Assembly (NCBI RefSeq): GCF_014697615.1
Contig: NZ_JACJSD010000052.1
Coordinates: 1-45,790, forward strand
Reading direction: 5' to 3'
DNA length: 45,790 nt
DNA from: Nostoc sp. FACHB-280
GTDB lineage: Bacteria; Cyanobacteriota; Cyanobacteriia; Cyanobacteriales; Nostocaceae
Shown here: positions 8,975 to 17,424 of the stretch, one piece after another
How positions within the stretch are numbered: the first letter of the stretch is position 1
Layout: every line of letters begins with the position of its first letter
Position numbers and translations under genes: made by a program
The notes under the pieces: generated by a model
What the model was told of the DNA's origin: nothing
What the model saw: the letters and a program-made list of their open reading frames with translations, nothing else
Database searches by the model: none

Positions 8975-9199
8975 ATGCAGCAAATTAATTTAGCTGAAGC
9001 ATCTCAACACTTATCAGAATTGATTGACGCGGCGCTTGATGGTGAAGAAATTATCATCACAAAAGATAATCAGCAGGCTGTGAAGTTAATTCCTATATTG
9101 CCAGTGAAACGCCGTCGTCAACCTGGAAGTGCAAAAGGATTAATCACTATGGCTGATGACTTTGATGCGCCTTTAGAAGATTTTCAGGAGTATATGTAG
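8975..9199 (+). CDS. Phd/YefM-type antitoxin of a type II toxin-antitoxin pair
   Basis: A 74-residue small protein with the N-terminal DNA-binding fold of Phd/YefM antitoxins: NLAEASQHLSELIDAALDGEEIIITKDNQQAVKLIPI is the typical beta-alpha-alpha-beta layout. A basic hinge (KRRRQPGS) follows, then a C-terminal tail (FDAPLEDFQEYM) of the kind that wraps the toxin. The stop TAG overlaps the GTG start of the toxin by one base, indicating translational coupling. By family knowledge it neutralises the PIN toxin and represses the shared promoter. Confidence 0.92.
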   Translation: MQQINLAEASQHLSELIDAALDGEEIIITKDNQQAVKLIPILPVKRRRQPGSAKGLITMADDFDAPLEDFQEYM

Positions 9200-9585
9200 T
9201 GCTTTTTTTGATGGATACACATACTTTTATCTGGTATGTAACAGATAATTTAAGACTAAGTAATCAAGTACTAGAGTTAATCAATGATGAAGATAACAGA
9301 ATTTTTATCAGCATTGCTAGTATTTGGGAAATGGGAATTAAGCAGGGTATAGGAAAGTTAACTTTTAATCTCCCATTAGAAATGTTAATTACCCAGCAAA
9401 TTAGTATTAATGACTTCAGTGTATTAGATATCAAAATTGGTCACGTTAGTACTGTTTCCCAACTGCCATTACACCATCGTGACCCTTTTGACAGAATGTT
9501 AATTGCTCAGGCAATAGTAGAAAATTTACCTATATTAAGTGCTGATACAATTTTTGATGCTTATCCGATTAAGCGTTTGTGGTAG
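9199..9585 (+). CDS. PIN-domain ribonuclease toxin (VapC-like)
   Basis: This is a 128-residue PIN-domain protein, a predicted Mg-dependent RNase toxin paired with the antitoxin just upstream. The acidic residues expected in PIN enzymes are visible: Asp6 in LMDTHTFIW, Glu in ASIWEMGIK (about 43), Asp in HHRDPFDRMLIAQA (about 92-96) and Asp in ILSADTIFD (about 115). The GTG at 9199 is chosen since AGGAG (in the antitoxin's last codons) lies eight bases upstream and gives a one-base overlap; an ATG four codons later is an alternative. The pair lies between an Uma2 gene and rca, a typical accessory-gene island of cyanobacterial chromosomes. Confidence 0.93.
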   Translation: MLFLMDTHTFIWYVTDNLRLSNQVLELINDEDNRIFISIASIWEMGIKQGIGKLTFNLPLEMLITQQISINDFSVLDIKIGHVSTVSQLPLHHRDPFDRMLIAQAIVENLPILSADTIFDAYPIKRLW

Positions 9586-9672
9586 CGATGCTGAAATTCT
9601 ACCGCAAGATTAATAAACATTAGTCACCAAAAAAACTTAGCATTAATAAATTAGTCTTCACCAGGGATATTT

Positions 9673-10923
9673 ATGAGTTATTATATTGCTCCTCGATTTT
9701 TGGATAAAATTGCTGTTCACATCACTAAGAACTTCTTAAATCTTCCTGGTGTGAGAGTTCCTTTGATTTTAGGCATTCATGGACGTAAAGGTGAAGGAAA
9801 AACCTTTCAGTGTGAGTTAGCTTTTGAAAAAATGGGTGTGGAAGTGACACTCATTTCTGGCGGTGAATTAGAAAGTCCAGATGCGGGAGACCCGGCGCGG
9901 TTGATTCGGCTACGCTATCGAGAAACAGCAGAACTGATTAAAGTGCGCGGTAAAATGTGCGTACTGATGATTAACGATTTAGACGCAGGTGCAGGCCGCT
10001 TTGATGAAGGAACTCAATATACTGTAAACACACAGTTGGTAAATGCCACACTGATGAATATTGCAGACAATCCCACAGATGTGCAGTTACCGGGAAGCTA
10101 TGATGCAAATCCTATCCGGCGTGTACCAATTATCGTTACAGGTAATGATTTTTCCACTTTGTATGCGCCGTTAATTCGAGACGGACGGATGGAAAAGTTT
10201 TATTGGGAACCTAACCGGGATGACAAAGTTGGAATTGTCGGCGGGATTTTTGCACCAGATGGACTCTCTAAGCGGGATATTGAACAGTTAGTTGATACCT
10301 TTTCTAATCAATCAATTGACTTTTTTAGTGCATTGCGTTCCCGAATTTATGATGAACAAATCCGCGACTTTATTCATCAAGTCGGTTATGAACGCATATC
10401 TTTGCGTGTGGTCAATAGTGTGGAAGGGCCGCCAGAATTTAAAAAGCCAGATTTTAGTTTGTCTCACTTAATTGAGTCTGGTCATTTTATGGTGGGTGAA
10501 CAAAAACGGGTGGAAAATTCGCAGTTGGTGGATGAATATAATCGCTTGAATCGAGGTAGAAGAAATTATCAACCAGCGTCATCTGTGGCGGAAACACCCA
10601 CTACTCAGCCGTCCACAAATGGATCTCGTCAACAGCAGCCTTCCAACACTCATATATCGCTAGAAACACAAGAACAAATTCGGCAAATTTTGTCTCAAGG
10701 TTTGAAAGTTACTTTTGAACATGTCGATGAACGGCGTTTTCGTACAGGTGCTTGGCAAAGTTGCGGGACAATTCACATCGATGCGGAATCGGATGCGATT
10801 TCAACTTTAGAATCCCATCTTACTGAATATAGCGGTGAATATGTCCGCTTGGTAGGAATTGACACAAAAGCTAAACGGCGAGTTGTGGAAACAATTATTC
10901 AACGTCCGAATAGCAGAAATTAA
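9673..10923 (+). CDS. rca: Rubisco activase with C-terminal small-subunit-like domain
   Basis: A 416-residue AAA+ ATPase that remodels inhibited Rubisco. Residues 1 to about 290 form the AAA+ module: Walker A in GRKGEGKTF (about 36-44), Walker B in VLMINDLDAG, sensor region in VPIIVTGNDFSTLYAPLIRDGRM, and the Rubisco-activase-specific IYDEQIRDFI. A low-complexity linker (about 295-330, rich in Pro, Thr, Gln, Ser) leads to a domain related to RbcS at about 331-416, with GLKVTFEHVDERRFRTGAWQSC and a YVRLVGIDTKAKRRV ending. In cyanobacteria such domains tether the protein to Rubisco or carboxysome condensates. The start ATG has AGGGA six bases upstream. No rbcLXS genes are in the window. A terminator-like hairpin follows at 11034-11075. 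Confidence 0.96.
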   Translation: MSYYIAPRFLDKIAVHITKNFLNLPGVRVPLILGIHGRKGEGKTFQCELAFEKMGVEVTLISGGELESPDAGDPARLIRLRYRETAELIKVRGKMCVLMINDLDAGAGRFDEGTQYTVNTQLVNATLMNIADNPTDVQLPGSYDANPIRRVPIIVTGNDFSTLYAPLIRDGRMEKFYWEPNRDDKVGIVGGIFAPDGLSKRDIEQLVDTFSNQSIDFFSALRSRIYDEQIRDFIHQVGYERISLRVVNSVEGPPEFKKPDFSLSHLIESGHFMVGEQKRVENSQLVDEYNRLNRGRRNYQPASSVAETPTTQPSTNGSRQQQPSNTHISLETQEQIRQILSQGLKVTFEHVDERRFRTGAWQSCGTIHIDAESDAISTLESHLTEYSGEYVRLVGIDTKAKRRVVETIIQRPNSRN

Positions 10924-11033
10924 TCATCCTATTTGATAGGGGAACAATAGAGACAAGGGGGACAGGGTAGACAAGGGGGACAAGGGAGAGTGTTTGTCTA
11001 TCATTTAGGATTGTTATAGATTGATTGTAAAGG

Positions 11034-11075
11034 GCGATCGCACCACGAACACAACAGGTGATCGCTTTTATTTTT
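11034..11075 (+). terminator. Probable intrinsic terminator of rca
   Basis: GCGATCGCACC (from 11034) can fold with GGTGATCGC (11057-11065), leaving a two-base bulge and a loop of about 12 bases, and a T-rich run TTTTATTTTT follows to 11075. It lies 110 bases after the rca stop. Its arm includes a HIP1 octamer. Confidence 0.55.
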
Positions 11076-11138
11076 GAGTACTATACTGATAAATATGGCT
11101 ACATATTTAAAGATATTTTCAAACATAATTTTTTCACT

Positions 11139-11432
11139 ATGCGCTCCTTACTCTGGCAAAACTTAAAGCTGACCATTCCCACAGCCTTAGCATTTACTAT
11201 TCTTGGTTATGCTGTTAGTTTGCCCATGAGCTTTCTTTTTCATGGAGAAGCAGCTTTTTGGAAATTCCGTCTCAGTAACGCAATTAGAATTGAGACACAA
11301 AAGCTTGATGAGCTTGATAGATTTCAAGCTAGAGTTGCTCTTGGAAGTACCGCAATGGGAATTATCATAGCTCAAACTGTTTTCATTGTTCATGCCTTTG
11401 CACCCAACCATCGCCAGATAAAAAATGAATGA
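11139..11432 (+). CDS. Small membrane protein of unknown function
   Basis: From the ATG at 11139 this is a 97-residue protein with two hydrophobic segments, at about residues 12-34 (IPTALAFTILGYAVSLPMSFLF) and 70-90 (ALGSTAMGIIIAQTVFIVHAF), separated by a charged stretch (RIETQKLDELDRFQARV). The topology suggests a two-pass inner-membrane or thylakoid protein. The frame extends back to a GTG at 11058, but that codon lies inside the terminator-like hairpin, so the internal ATG is preferred. No family is recognised. Confidence 0.6.
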   Translation: MRSLLWQNLKLTIPTALAFTILGYAVSLPMSFLFHGEAAFWKFRLSNAIRIETQKLDELDRFQARVALGSTAMGIIIAQTVFIVHAFAPNHRQIKNE

Positions 11433-11467
11433 TGCTCAGATTCACAATTTTCCAGGACATTGAACCG

Positions 11468-13018
11468 TTATGAAAACTTAGTCAAAAATCCGAGAATGCG
11501 TTTGGTATTTGCAGTCAAAAGAGTGCGACGGTAAGTATCGGCGGCTTTTTTAATGGCTTCGGCTTGGGTGGGGTAGGGATGAATAACGCTGCTTAATTTA
11601 CTCAAACCAATTTTATTTACAATTGCGGTGGTGACTTCTGAAATCATCTCACCTGCATGAATGGCAACAATGGTAGCACCAAGAATTTGATCAGAACCTT
11701 TTTTGTGGAGAATTTTGAGAAATCCAGCTTCTTCACCATCTGCGATCGCACGGTCTACACTACTAAAAGGAATTTTAATTGTTGCTACCTCAATCCCTTG
11801 TTTTTTTGCTTCATGTTCATACATTCCCACATGAGCAATTTCTGGGGATGTATATGTTACCCAAGGCATAATTAAGCTGCTAAGTTTAGAACGTCCTAAA
11901 CCAAAGGGAGAAAACAGCGTATTTTTAATCACAATTCTGGCTGCTGCATCCGCCGCATGGGTAAATTTCCAATTCATACAAATATCGCCAGCCGCATAAA
12001 TTTTTGGGTTGGTTGTTTGTAGATAATCATTGACTTGTATACCGTGATGAGTGTCGTATTTTACTCCCACAGCTTCTAAGTTTAAACCTTCCACATTGGG
12101 CGCACGTCCCGCACCTACTAAGATTTCATCTACGGTGACGGAATCTCGATAACCGTTACTAGAAAAATAAAGTCGCTTACCTTCAGTAACAGCAACCACT
12201 TCTTCTAATTGGCAATTTAATACTACACGAATGCCTTCTTGAATTAACACATTTTGAACAATTTCGGCTGCATCTGCATCTTCTTTATTTAACAGATGAG
12301 AACCGCGATGTAACAACGTTACTTCACAACCCAAACGCTGAAAAGTTTGTGCTAATTCACAACCAATTGGGCCGCCGCCAATCACAGCTAATTTATCTGG
12401 ACGCTGAATCAAAGAAAACACAGTTTCATTAGTTAAATAACCAACATTTTCAATTCCCGGAATTGATGGTTTTACCGCCCTAGCACCAGTCGCAATTACC
12501 GCTTTTTTAAACCGCAGAATTTTACCACCGACTTCTACAGTTTGGTTGCTAGTAAAACAACCATTCCCCAAGAAAACATCAACACCTAAATTTTTAAAAC
12601 GTTCTGCGGAGTCATGATGACTAATTCCCGACCTGATGCGGCGCATCCTTTCCATGACTGCGGCAAAATCAACTTCTACTTGTTGTTTGGAAATATTAAT
12701 TCCTAAATTTTTAGCGTGCCAAATTTCACCAATTACCCGCGCCGAACGAATAATAGATTTTGATGGTACACAACCCACATTCAAGCAATCTCCACCCATG
12801 AGATGCTTTTCAATTAATGCGACTTTTAAACCTAAATCTAAACCTGCTGCACCCGCAGCGACTACTAAACCGGCTGTTCCCGCACCAATAACAACTAAAT
12901 CATAACAATCAGCAGGCTGTGGATTTACCCAATCTGGCGGATGTACATAAGAAACTAATTTTTGATTGTATTCATCTACCGGGCGGACAATAACTCTTGA
13001 TAATTCTGAATTAGACAT
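11468..13018 (-). CDS. MerA-like FAD/NAD(P) disulfide oxidoreductase
   Basis: A 516-residue flavoprotein of the pyridine-nucleotide disulfide oxidoreductase class I. It shows the FAD loop VIGAGTAGL, the redox-active pair in GGDCLNVGCVPSK, the NAD(P) motif VIGGGPIGCELAQTF, the second FAD motif IYAAGDI, and a C-terminal HPYPTQAEA with the active-site His. The N-terminal HMA domain and the C-terminal vicinal cysteines of true mercuric reductases are absent, so mercury reduction is unlikely despite the usual 'mercuric reductase' label. Start at ATG 13016-13018 because upstream codons are heptamer repeats. It is the last gene in a minus-strand block behind two TVP38-type proteins and a TIGR04283-type glycosyltransferase. 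Confidence 0.9.
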   Translation of the reverse strand: MSNSELSRVIVRPVDEYNQKLVSYVHPPDWVNPQPADCYDLVVIGAGTAGLVVAAGAAGLDLGLKVALIEKHLMGGDCLNVGCVPSKSIIRSARVIGEIWHAKNLGINISKQQVEVDFAAVMERMRRIRSGISHHDSAERFKNLGVDVFLGNGCFTSNQTVEVGGKILRFKKAVIATGARAVKPSIPGIENVGYLTNETVFSLIQRPDKLAVIGGGPIGCELAQTFQRLGCEVTLLHRGSHLLNKEDADAAEIVQNVLIQEGIRVVLNCQLEEVVAVTEGKRLYFSSNGYRDSVTVDEILVGAGRAPNVEGLNLEAVGVKYDTHHGIQVNDYLQTTNPKIYAAGDICMNWKFTHAADAAARIVIKNTLFSPFGLGRSKLSSLIMPWVTYTSPEIAHVGMYEHEAKKQGIEVATIKIPFSSVDRAIADGEEAGFLKILHKKGSDQILGATIVAIHAGEMISEVTTAIVNKIGLSKLSSVIHPYPTQAEAIKKAADTYRRTLLTANTKRILGFLTKFS

Positions 13019-13024
13019 AGTTTT

Positions 13025-13052
13025 AAGTGTGAAGTGTGAAGTGTGAAGTGTG
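13025..13052. repeat. Heptanucleotide tandem repeat, AAGTGTG x4 (STRR)
   Basis: Four exact copies of AAGTGTG follow each other directly upstream of the MerA-like gene start. This is the short tandemly repeated repetitive sequence type known from heterocystous cyanobacteria. Confidence 0.9.
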
Positions 13053-13132
13053 AAATGTAATACCAAATCAATATGAATAAATTTGTATATTCACATCTTG
13101 CACCAAACGAAGCCGCTTGCACGTCTACGTTT

Positions 13133-13945
13133 TTATAGCCGCGAATTCCATTCGTCGGGGCTGGATGCTTCTTCGTTTATTTTTACTTCTTCTGCTAAAG
13201 CTTTCCGGGCAATGCGGGTAACATAAACAGTAACGGCAACTGTGGCAATAAAGCCAATGATCCGAATTGCCCATTGTACGGTAGGATTACTCGGTTGACC
13301 TTCAGTGCCTATTAATGCCAAATTTCCGGCTAAGGAACCAATATAAACATACATAATTGTGCCAGGAATCATCCCGATTGAACCAATAAAATAATCTTTT
13401 AGGGAAACTCCGGTGACACCAAAGGCATAGTTCAATAAATTGAAGGGAAATACAGGCGAAAGTCGAGTTAATAAAACAATTTTTAATCCTTCTCGACCAA
13501 CTGCTTGGTCAATGGCGCTAAAGTTTTGATTATTGGCAATTTTATTTGCAACCCAATTTCTAGCTAAATAACGTCCTACTAAAAATGCTGCTGTCGCGCC
13601 TAAAGTTGCACCAATAAATACATACAAAGAACCCCAAACAACACCAAACACAACACCAGCGCCCAAGGTGAGAATTGACCCAGGTAAGAAAGCTACAGTA
13701 GCAATAATATACAGCCCAATAAACGCGATCGCACCTACTGTTCCTTGACTATCAATCCATTGTAAAGCATCACGTAAAAGGGTTTGGGGATTAAATGTAT
13801 TGCTTTGTGCTGCTGTTTGGGCAAAGGCTGATTCTGAGTGAAGTAAAATGGCGATCGCTACACTGATCAAAGCTATGTTTGATAAATGATGAGCCTTAAT
13901 TAAGTTTTGCCAATGATAATTTTTTACTAAAAATTTGTTTTCCAT
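13133..13945 (-). CDS. TVP38/TMEM64 family membrane protein (copy 1)
   Basis: This 270-residue integral membrane protein has the VTT/SNARE-associated domain of the TVP38/TMEM64/DedA superfamily. Signatures are LPGSILTLGAGVVFG, GATLGATAAFLVGRYLARNWV, LTRLSPVFPFNLLNYAFGVT and GMIPGTIMYVYIGSLAG. Hydrophobic segments lie at about 23-42, 73-90, 93-120, 165-180 and 225-245. The first ~50 residues look like an extra membrane anchor or signal (SESAFAQTAAQ). By family knowledge these proteins may act in lipid scrambling or membrane transport, but the exact activity here is unknown. It is a paralogue of the next gene, about 40 bases away, and lies in one minus-strand block with the MerA-like flavoprotein. 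Confidence 0.9.
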   Translation of the reverse strand: MENKFLVKNYHWQNLIKAHHLSNIALISVAIAILLHSESAFAQTAAQSNTFNPQTLLRDALQWIDSQGTVGAIAFIGLYIIATVAFLPGSILTLGAGVVFGVVWGSLYVFIGATLGATAAFLVGRYLARNWVANKIANNQNFSAIDQAVGREGLKIVLLTRLSPVFPFNLLNYAFGVTGVSLKDYFIGSIGMIPGTIMYVYIGSLAGNLALIGTEGQPSNPTVQWAIRIIGFIATVAVTVYVTRIARKALAEEVKINEEASSPDEWNSRL

Positions 13946-13984
13946 TTTATTAAATTAAAATATTTTTTCCATCATTATCAAATC

Positions 13985-14734
13985 TTATTGATTCTTTTCT
14001 TGAACTATTTCTGTAACTGCCATACTTTGCGATAAAGCTTTTTGAGCAATTCTGGTAATATAAATAGTTACAGCCACAGTTGCAATTAAGCCAATTATCT
14101 GCATCATTAATTGATAAGTTTGGGCTTCGGGCGTTAGTGTTTGACTAGACATATTAGTCATAGCTAAATTGCCTGCTAATGTCCCAATATAGACATACAT
14201 AACTGTCCCTGGCAAAATCCCGAAAGAACCTAGTATATAATCTTTAAGGGAAACTTGCGTGACCCCAAAAAAGTAATTTAATAAATTAAAAGGAAACAAG
14301 GGACATAACCTTGTGAGTAAAACAATTTTCCATCCTTCTTTAGCTACTGCGACATCAATAGCTTTTAATTTAGGGTGGTGTTCAATTTGCCTTGACACCC
14401 AATTTCTAGAAAAATAACGCCCAATCAAAAAAGCCAAAACTGCCCCAATAATTGCGGCAATTAATACATATACTGAACCCCAAACTAAGCCAAATAAACA
14501 GCCAGCTTTTAAAGTTAAAACAGAGCCAGGAATAAATAACAATGTAGCTAAATTATAAACACCTATATATGCAACAACACCCCAAATTCCCAGGCTGTTG
14601 ACTTGAGCAACTAAATTAGTAAAAATTGCTGAAAAATTAAGAAACCTAGCAGTAATAACCAAAGCGGCGACAAGTATCACTAAGAGAATAAATTTCAGTT
14701 TACCTTGGAATTTAGGCTGTGGTTGTGTCACCAT
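13985..14734 (-). CDS. TVP38/TMEM64 family membrane protein (copy 2)
   Basis: A 249-residue paralogue of the neighbouring gene. The core is nearly the same: FIPGSVLTLKAGCLFGLVWG, GAVLAFLIGRYFSRNWV, LLTRLCPLFPFNLLNYFFGVT, GILPGTVMYVYIGTLAGNLA and the end IATVAVTIYITRIAQKAL. A single N-terminal membrane segment (LKFILLVILVAALVITARFL) replaces the longer start of copy 1. The shared blocks point to a tandem duplication. The ATG at 14732-14734 is used. The order of the block (glycosyltransferase, copy 2, copy 1, flavoprotein) suggests one transcript. Confidence 0.9.
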   Translation of the reverse strand: MVTQPQPKFQGKLKFILLVILVAALVITARFLNFSAIFTNLVAQVNSLGIWGVVAYIGVYNLATLLFIPGSVLTLKAGCLFGLVWGSVYVLIAAIIGAVLAFLIGRYFSRNWVSRQIEHHPKLKAIDVAVAKEGWKIVLLTRLCPLFPFNLLNYFFGVTQVSLKDYILGSFGILPGTVMYVYIGTLAGNLAMTNMSSQTLTPEAQTYQLMMQIIGLIATVAVTIYITRIAQKALSQSMAVTEIVQEKNQ

Positions 14735-14808
14735 AATTTTTGCATCCTAAATTATTTGTGCCAGTATCTCTCTTTTAACTAAATTACTCCATTTAAATGA
14801 AAAATAGC

Positions 14809-15510
14809 TTAATTCTGCTTAAATTTTTCCCGACGATACCAACTACGAATGCGGGTTGGTGAAATACCAAATAAATAAGCAATTACAATAATTTGATTAA
14901 GTAAGGTAGTTTTTACAATTCCCTTTTGTAACCATCTCCGCGCTGAAGTTACTACTGGCGTGTTGATAATTACAATGCGTCCTGTAGAATTTAATCGGCG
15001 AATTAATTCAAAGTCTTCCATAATGGGCAGTTCAGGAAAATTGCCAATTTTTTGGAAGATTTCTGGTGTTAAAAAAATTGCTTGATCACCGTAGGGCATT
15101 TGGAAAAAAAGCGATCGCCATTTTACACCCAACTCCACCAACCTTAACCCCAAAGCTGGGTGATCAATCTGCAAATCAAACGCACCAGCCACCACTCCCG
15201 GTTGTTGCAAAGCTGTACAAATCAAAACATCAAAGTCAACAGGTAAACGAGTATCTGCATGAAGAAATAACAACACCTCACCACTAGCCACTGCCGCACC
15301 TGCATTCATTTGCTTTGCGCGTCCAGGTGGTGAGGAAATCACTTTCGCACCCAAAGACTGAGCAATATTGATAGTGTCATCAGACGAGCCACCATCGACA
15401 ACAATCACTTCTATATTTTTACCAGATTGAGTACTGGCGATCGCACCTGCAATATTCTTGGCTTCGTTGAGAGTGGGAATAATAATTGAAACTTTCGCAG
15501 TTTGGTGCAT
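14809..15510 (-). CDS. TIGR04283-type family 2 glycosyltransferase
   Basis: This 233-residue GT-A glycosyltransferase resembles the TIGR04283 group ('rSAM/selenodomain-associated transferase 2'), found in clusters around arsenosugar-type radical SAM genes. It starts VSIIIPTLNEAKNI, has VVDGGSSDDT (nucleotide-sugar site), PGRAKQMNAGAAVASGEVLLFLHADTRLP with the metal-binding Asp, MPYGDQAIFL, and ends in the family-typical VVTSARRWLQKGI block. No strong transmembrane segment is evident except a hydrophobic run near 205-218. It is the first gene of the four-gene minus-strand block. No radical SAM gene is present in this window, so the pathway is not established. Confidence 0.87.
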   Translation of the reverse strand: MHQTAKVSIIIPTLNEAKNIAGAIASTQSGKNIEVIVVDGGSSDDTINIAQSLGAKVISSPPGRAKQMNAGAAVASGEVLLFLHADTRLPVDFDVLICTALQQPGVVAGAFDLQIDHPALGLRLVELGVKWRSLFFQMPYGDQAIFLTPEIFQKIGNFPELPIMEDFELIRRLNSTGRIVIINTPVVTSARRWLQKGIVKTTLLNQIIVIAYLFGISPTRIRSWYRREKFKQN

Positions 15511-15722
15511 TTAAATTACCCAACACATAAATTTATCTAAGTTAATCTTCCTTTAAAAATTTTCTCTCACTTTGAAATACTTGAGCAAAGCCTAAAAACG
15601 TCTTCTCAATAATTGTGTCCACATACTTACATAATTTTGGGTTGTATGCTGATACTGCATTGACCCGAAACACACAGTATTTTTCTGAATTCAGGCTAAG
15701 ATAGCTATTTTAATCATTTGAT

Positions 15723-16814
15723 ATGAAAAGAATAGAAGTCGAACAAAGAAGCATTTTGATTGGTTTAGCTGGTAGTCACGGCTATGGGTTAAATCGTCCC
15801 GACTCAGATTTAGATTTTCGGGGCGTGTTTATTGCGCCTAAAAGATATTATTTGGGATTTGACAATATAGAACAAAAAGACGCTGGTTGGGATGAACCAG
15901 GGATATTTCCGTTTATTGATGGCAATAAAGATACGGTTATTTATGAATTAAGAAAAATCTTGCAATTATTAGCAGGGGCAAATCCTAATGTTTTGGAATT
16001 GCTGTGGCTGCATAAATATCCTGTATTAACAGAAGTCGGACAATATTTAATTAAACATAGACATTTATTTTTAACAAAGAAAGTTAGGCATACTTATACA
16101 GGTTATGCTTTTGCTCAAATCAAAAAGATGGAAACCCATCGCAAATGGTTATTAAATCCACCCCAAAAGCAACCGTTACCTGCTGATTATGGGATAGAAA
16201 ATGAAGAGCCACTCAGTAAAGATGAGTTAAATGCTTTTTTGGAGTATTTGTATCTCTTAATTAGAGGGCGAATTGAGTTTTTAGAAGAAGCCGAGCAACT
16301 ATATCAATTATTAACAGCAGATATTGATTTTAAAGGAGTACTCAAACAATATACTTTACCCAATGAAGCTTTAGAATATACCGAAAAATTAACTTATGGT
16401 CGGAAAGACTTTATTCGACTGCTGCAAAAAAGTCAAAGTTATCAAATTGCTGTGCGCGAATGGAAAGCATATTTATCTTGGCAAAAAAACCGCAATCCAG
16501 TTAGAGCCGAAATGGAAAGACAGTCTGGATTTGACCTGAAACATGGAATGCACTGTATTAGATTACTTCGCAGTGGCTTAGAAATATTGCAACGCGGCGA
16601 ATTAATTGTTGATAGAAGAATGGCTGGAGATATTGATGATTTAAAAGCTATTCTCAAAGGTGAATATAGTTATGAACAGTTAATGCAAATGGCAGAAAAT
16701 TTAGTAGCACAAATGGATGCTGTCTATGAGAAATCAACTCTACCTGCGAAACCTGATTTGGAACAGATTAATGAACTATGTATAGAATTAGTGGAAATGC
16801 AAGGATGGAGTTAG
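15723..16814 (+). CDS. RlaP-like nucleotidyltransferase (DNA polymerase beta superfamily)
   Basis: The 363-residue protein carries the nucleotidyltransferase signature of the Pol-beta superfamily at its N-terminus, GSHGYGLNRPDSDLDFRGVF (residues 17-36), where the Ser-Asp-x-Asp gives two metal ligands. This layout matches the RlaP/YcgL-type family (PF10127), in which relatives are linked to RNA ligase-based repair. The following LQLLAGANPNVLELLWL and GYAFAQIKKMETHRKWLLNPP blocks, and a C-terminal HGMHCIRLLRSGLEIL helix, are also typical. No RNA ligase gene is visible next to it, so a repair role is only suggested by family. The ATG at 15723 sits in a clear gap and fits the family start. Confidence 0.85.
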   Translation: MKRIEVEQRSILIGLAGSHGYGLNRPDSDLDFRGVFIAPKRYYLGFDNIEQKDAGWDEPGIFPFIDGNKDTVIYELRKILQLLAGANPNVLELLWLHKYPVLTEVGQYLIKHRHLFLTKKVRHTYTGYAFAQIKKMETHRKWLLNPPQKQPLPADYGIENEEPLSKDELNAFLEYLYLLIRGRIEFLEEAEQLYQLLTADIDFKGVLKQYTLPNEALEYTEKLTYGRKDFIRLLQKSQSYQIAVREWKAYLSWQKNRNPVRAEMERQSGFDLKHGMHCIRLLRSGLEILQRGELIVDRRMAGDIDDLKAILKGEYSYEQLMQMAENLVAQMDAVYEKSTLPAKPDLEQINELCIELVEMQGWS

Positions 16815-17424
16815 TTATACCAATAGCTAATTCTAAATTACGTAAGTCTGACAGCATCGGGTTTTTTGAATTTGAAGATGATACTGAAATAAATTCAAGA
16901 CAAGGAATAGCTTGTGTTGCCTGGTGCGATTTGCTTTTAGGATTGTTAAAACTTTATATATAACCGGAAAGTAAAAATAATAACATAAAAAAAATACAAT
17001 TATTAAAAATATTTGTACTGATTCTTCATGTAATCTTCAGAAAACGACTTAAGTAAATGTACTATGATGATTTTGTGTACATCAGTAGTTTTACTAATTT
17101 CTGCTGTTCAAAACAAAATCAAAAGATTATTCTATCCGCTTTCACCCAAACAGTACTGAACTGCAAGTACTGATCTATGAATTAGATATGTAGTATTGGA
17201 AATCAACGTTTCATAAACTTTTGATATATTGCCTTTTCTAATAGTGGCGAAATAGGCATATTTCAATTTTTAATGCTTTTGATTAGTAAAAAAGCAGATT
17301 TTACTAGCCATAACAGCATATTTCATTTAAGGCAATATTCAATTTTTAACACCAGGTAAAGAATCTATTTCAATACTGCATTCAGAAATTTTGCAACGAG
17401 TAAGACAAAAAACATCAATAAATT
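16815..17424. other. Intergenic region between the nucleotidyltransferase and bicupin genes
   Basis: Around 610 AT-rich bases with no gene I can support. Frames of 61 codons (16778-16963) and about 31 codons (from 17065) have no conserved features. A motif ATATTTCAATTTTTAATGC near 17260 is partly echoed by ATATTCAATTTTTAACACC near 17335, which could be a degenerate repeat. Confidence 0.45.

Noticed and set aside
11058-11138. N-terminal extension of the small membrane protein from the GTG at 11058
   Set aside because: The codon falls inside the terminator-like hairpin after rca and the extension has no ribosome binding site.
11468-13018. True mercuric reductase
   Set aside because: The heavy-metal-binding N-terminal domain and the C-terminal cysteine pair are absent; the label is only a superfamily resemblance.
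16778-16963. 61-codon frame overlapping the end of the nucleotidyltransferase gene
   Set aside because: It overlaps a real gene in another frame and has no conserved features.
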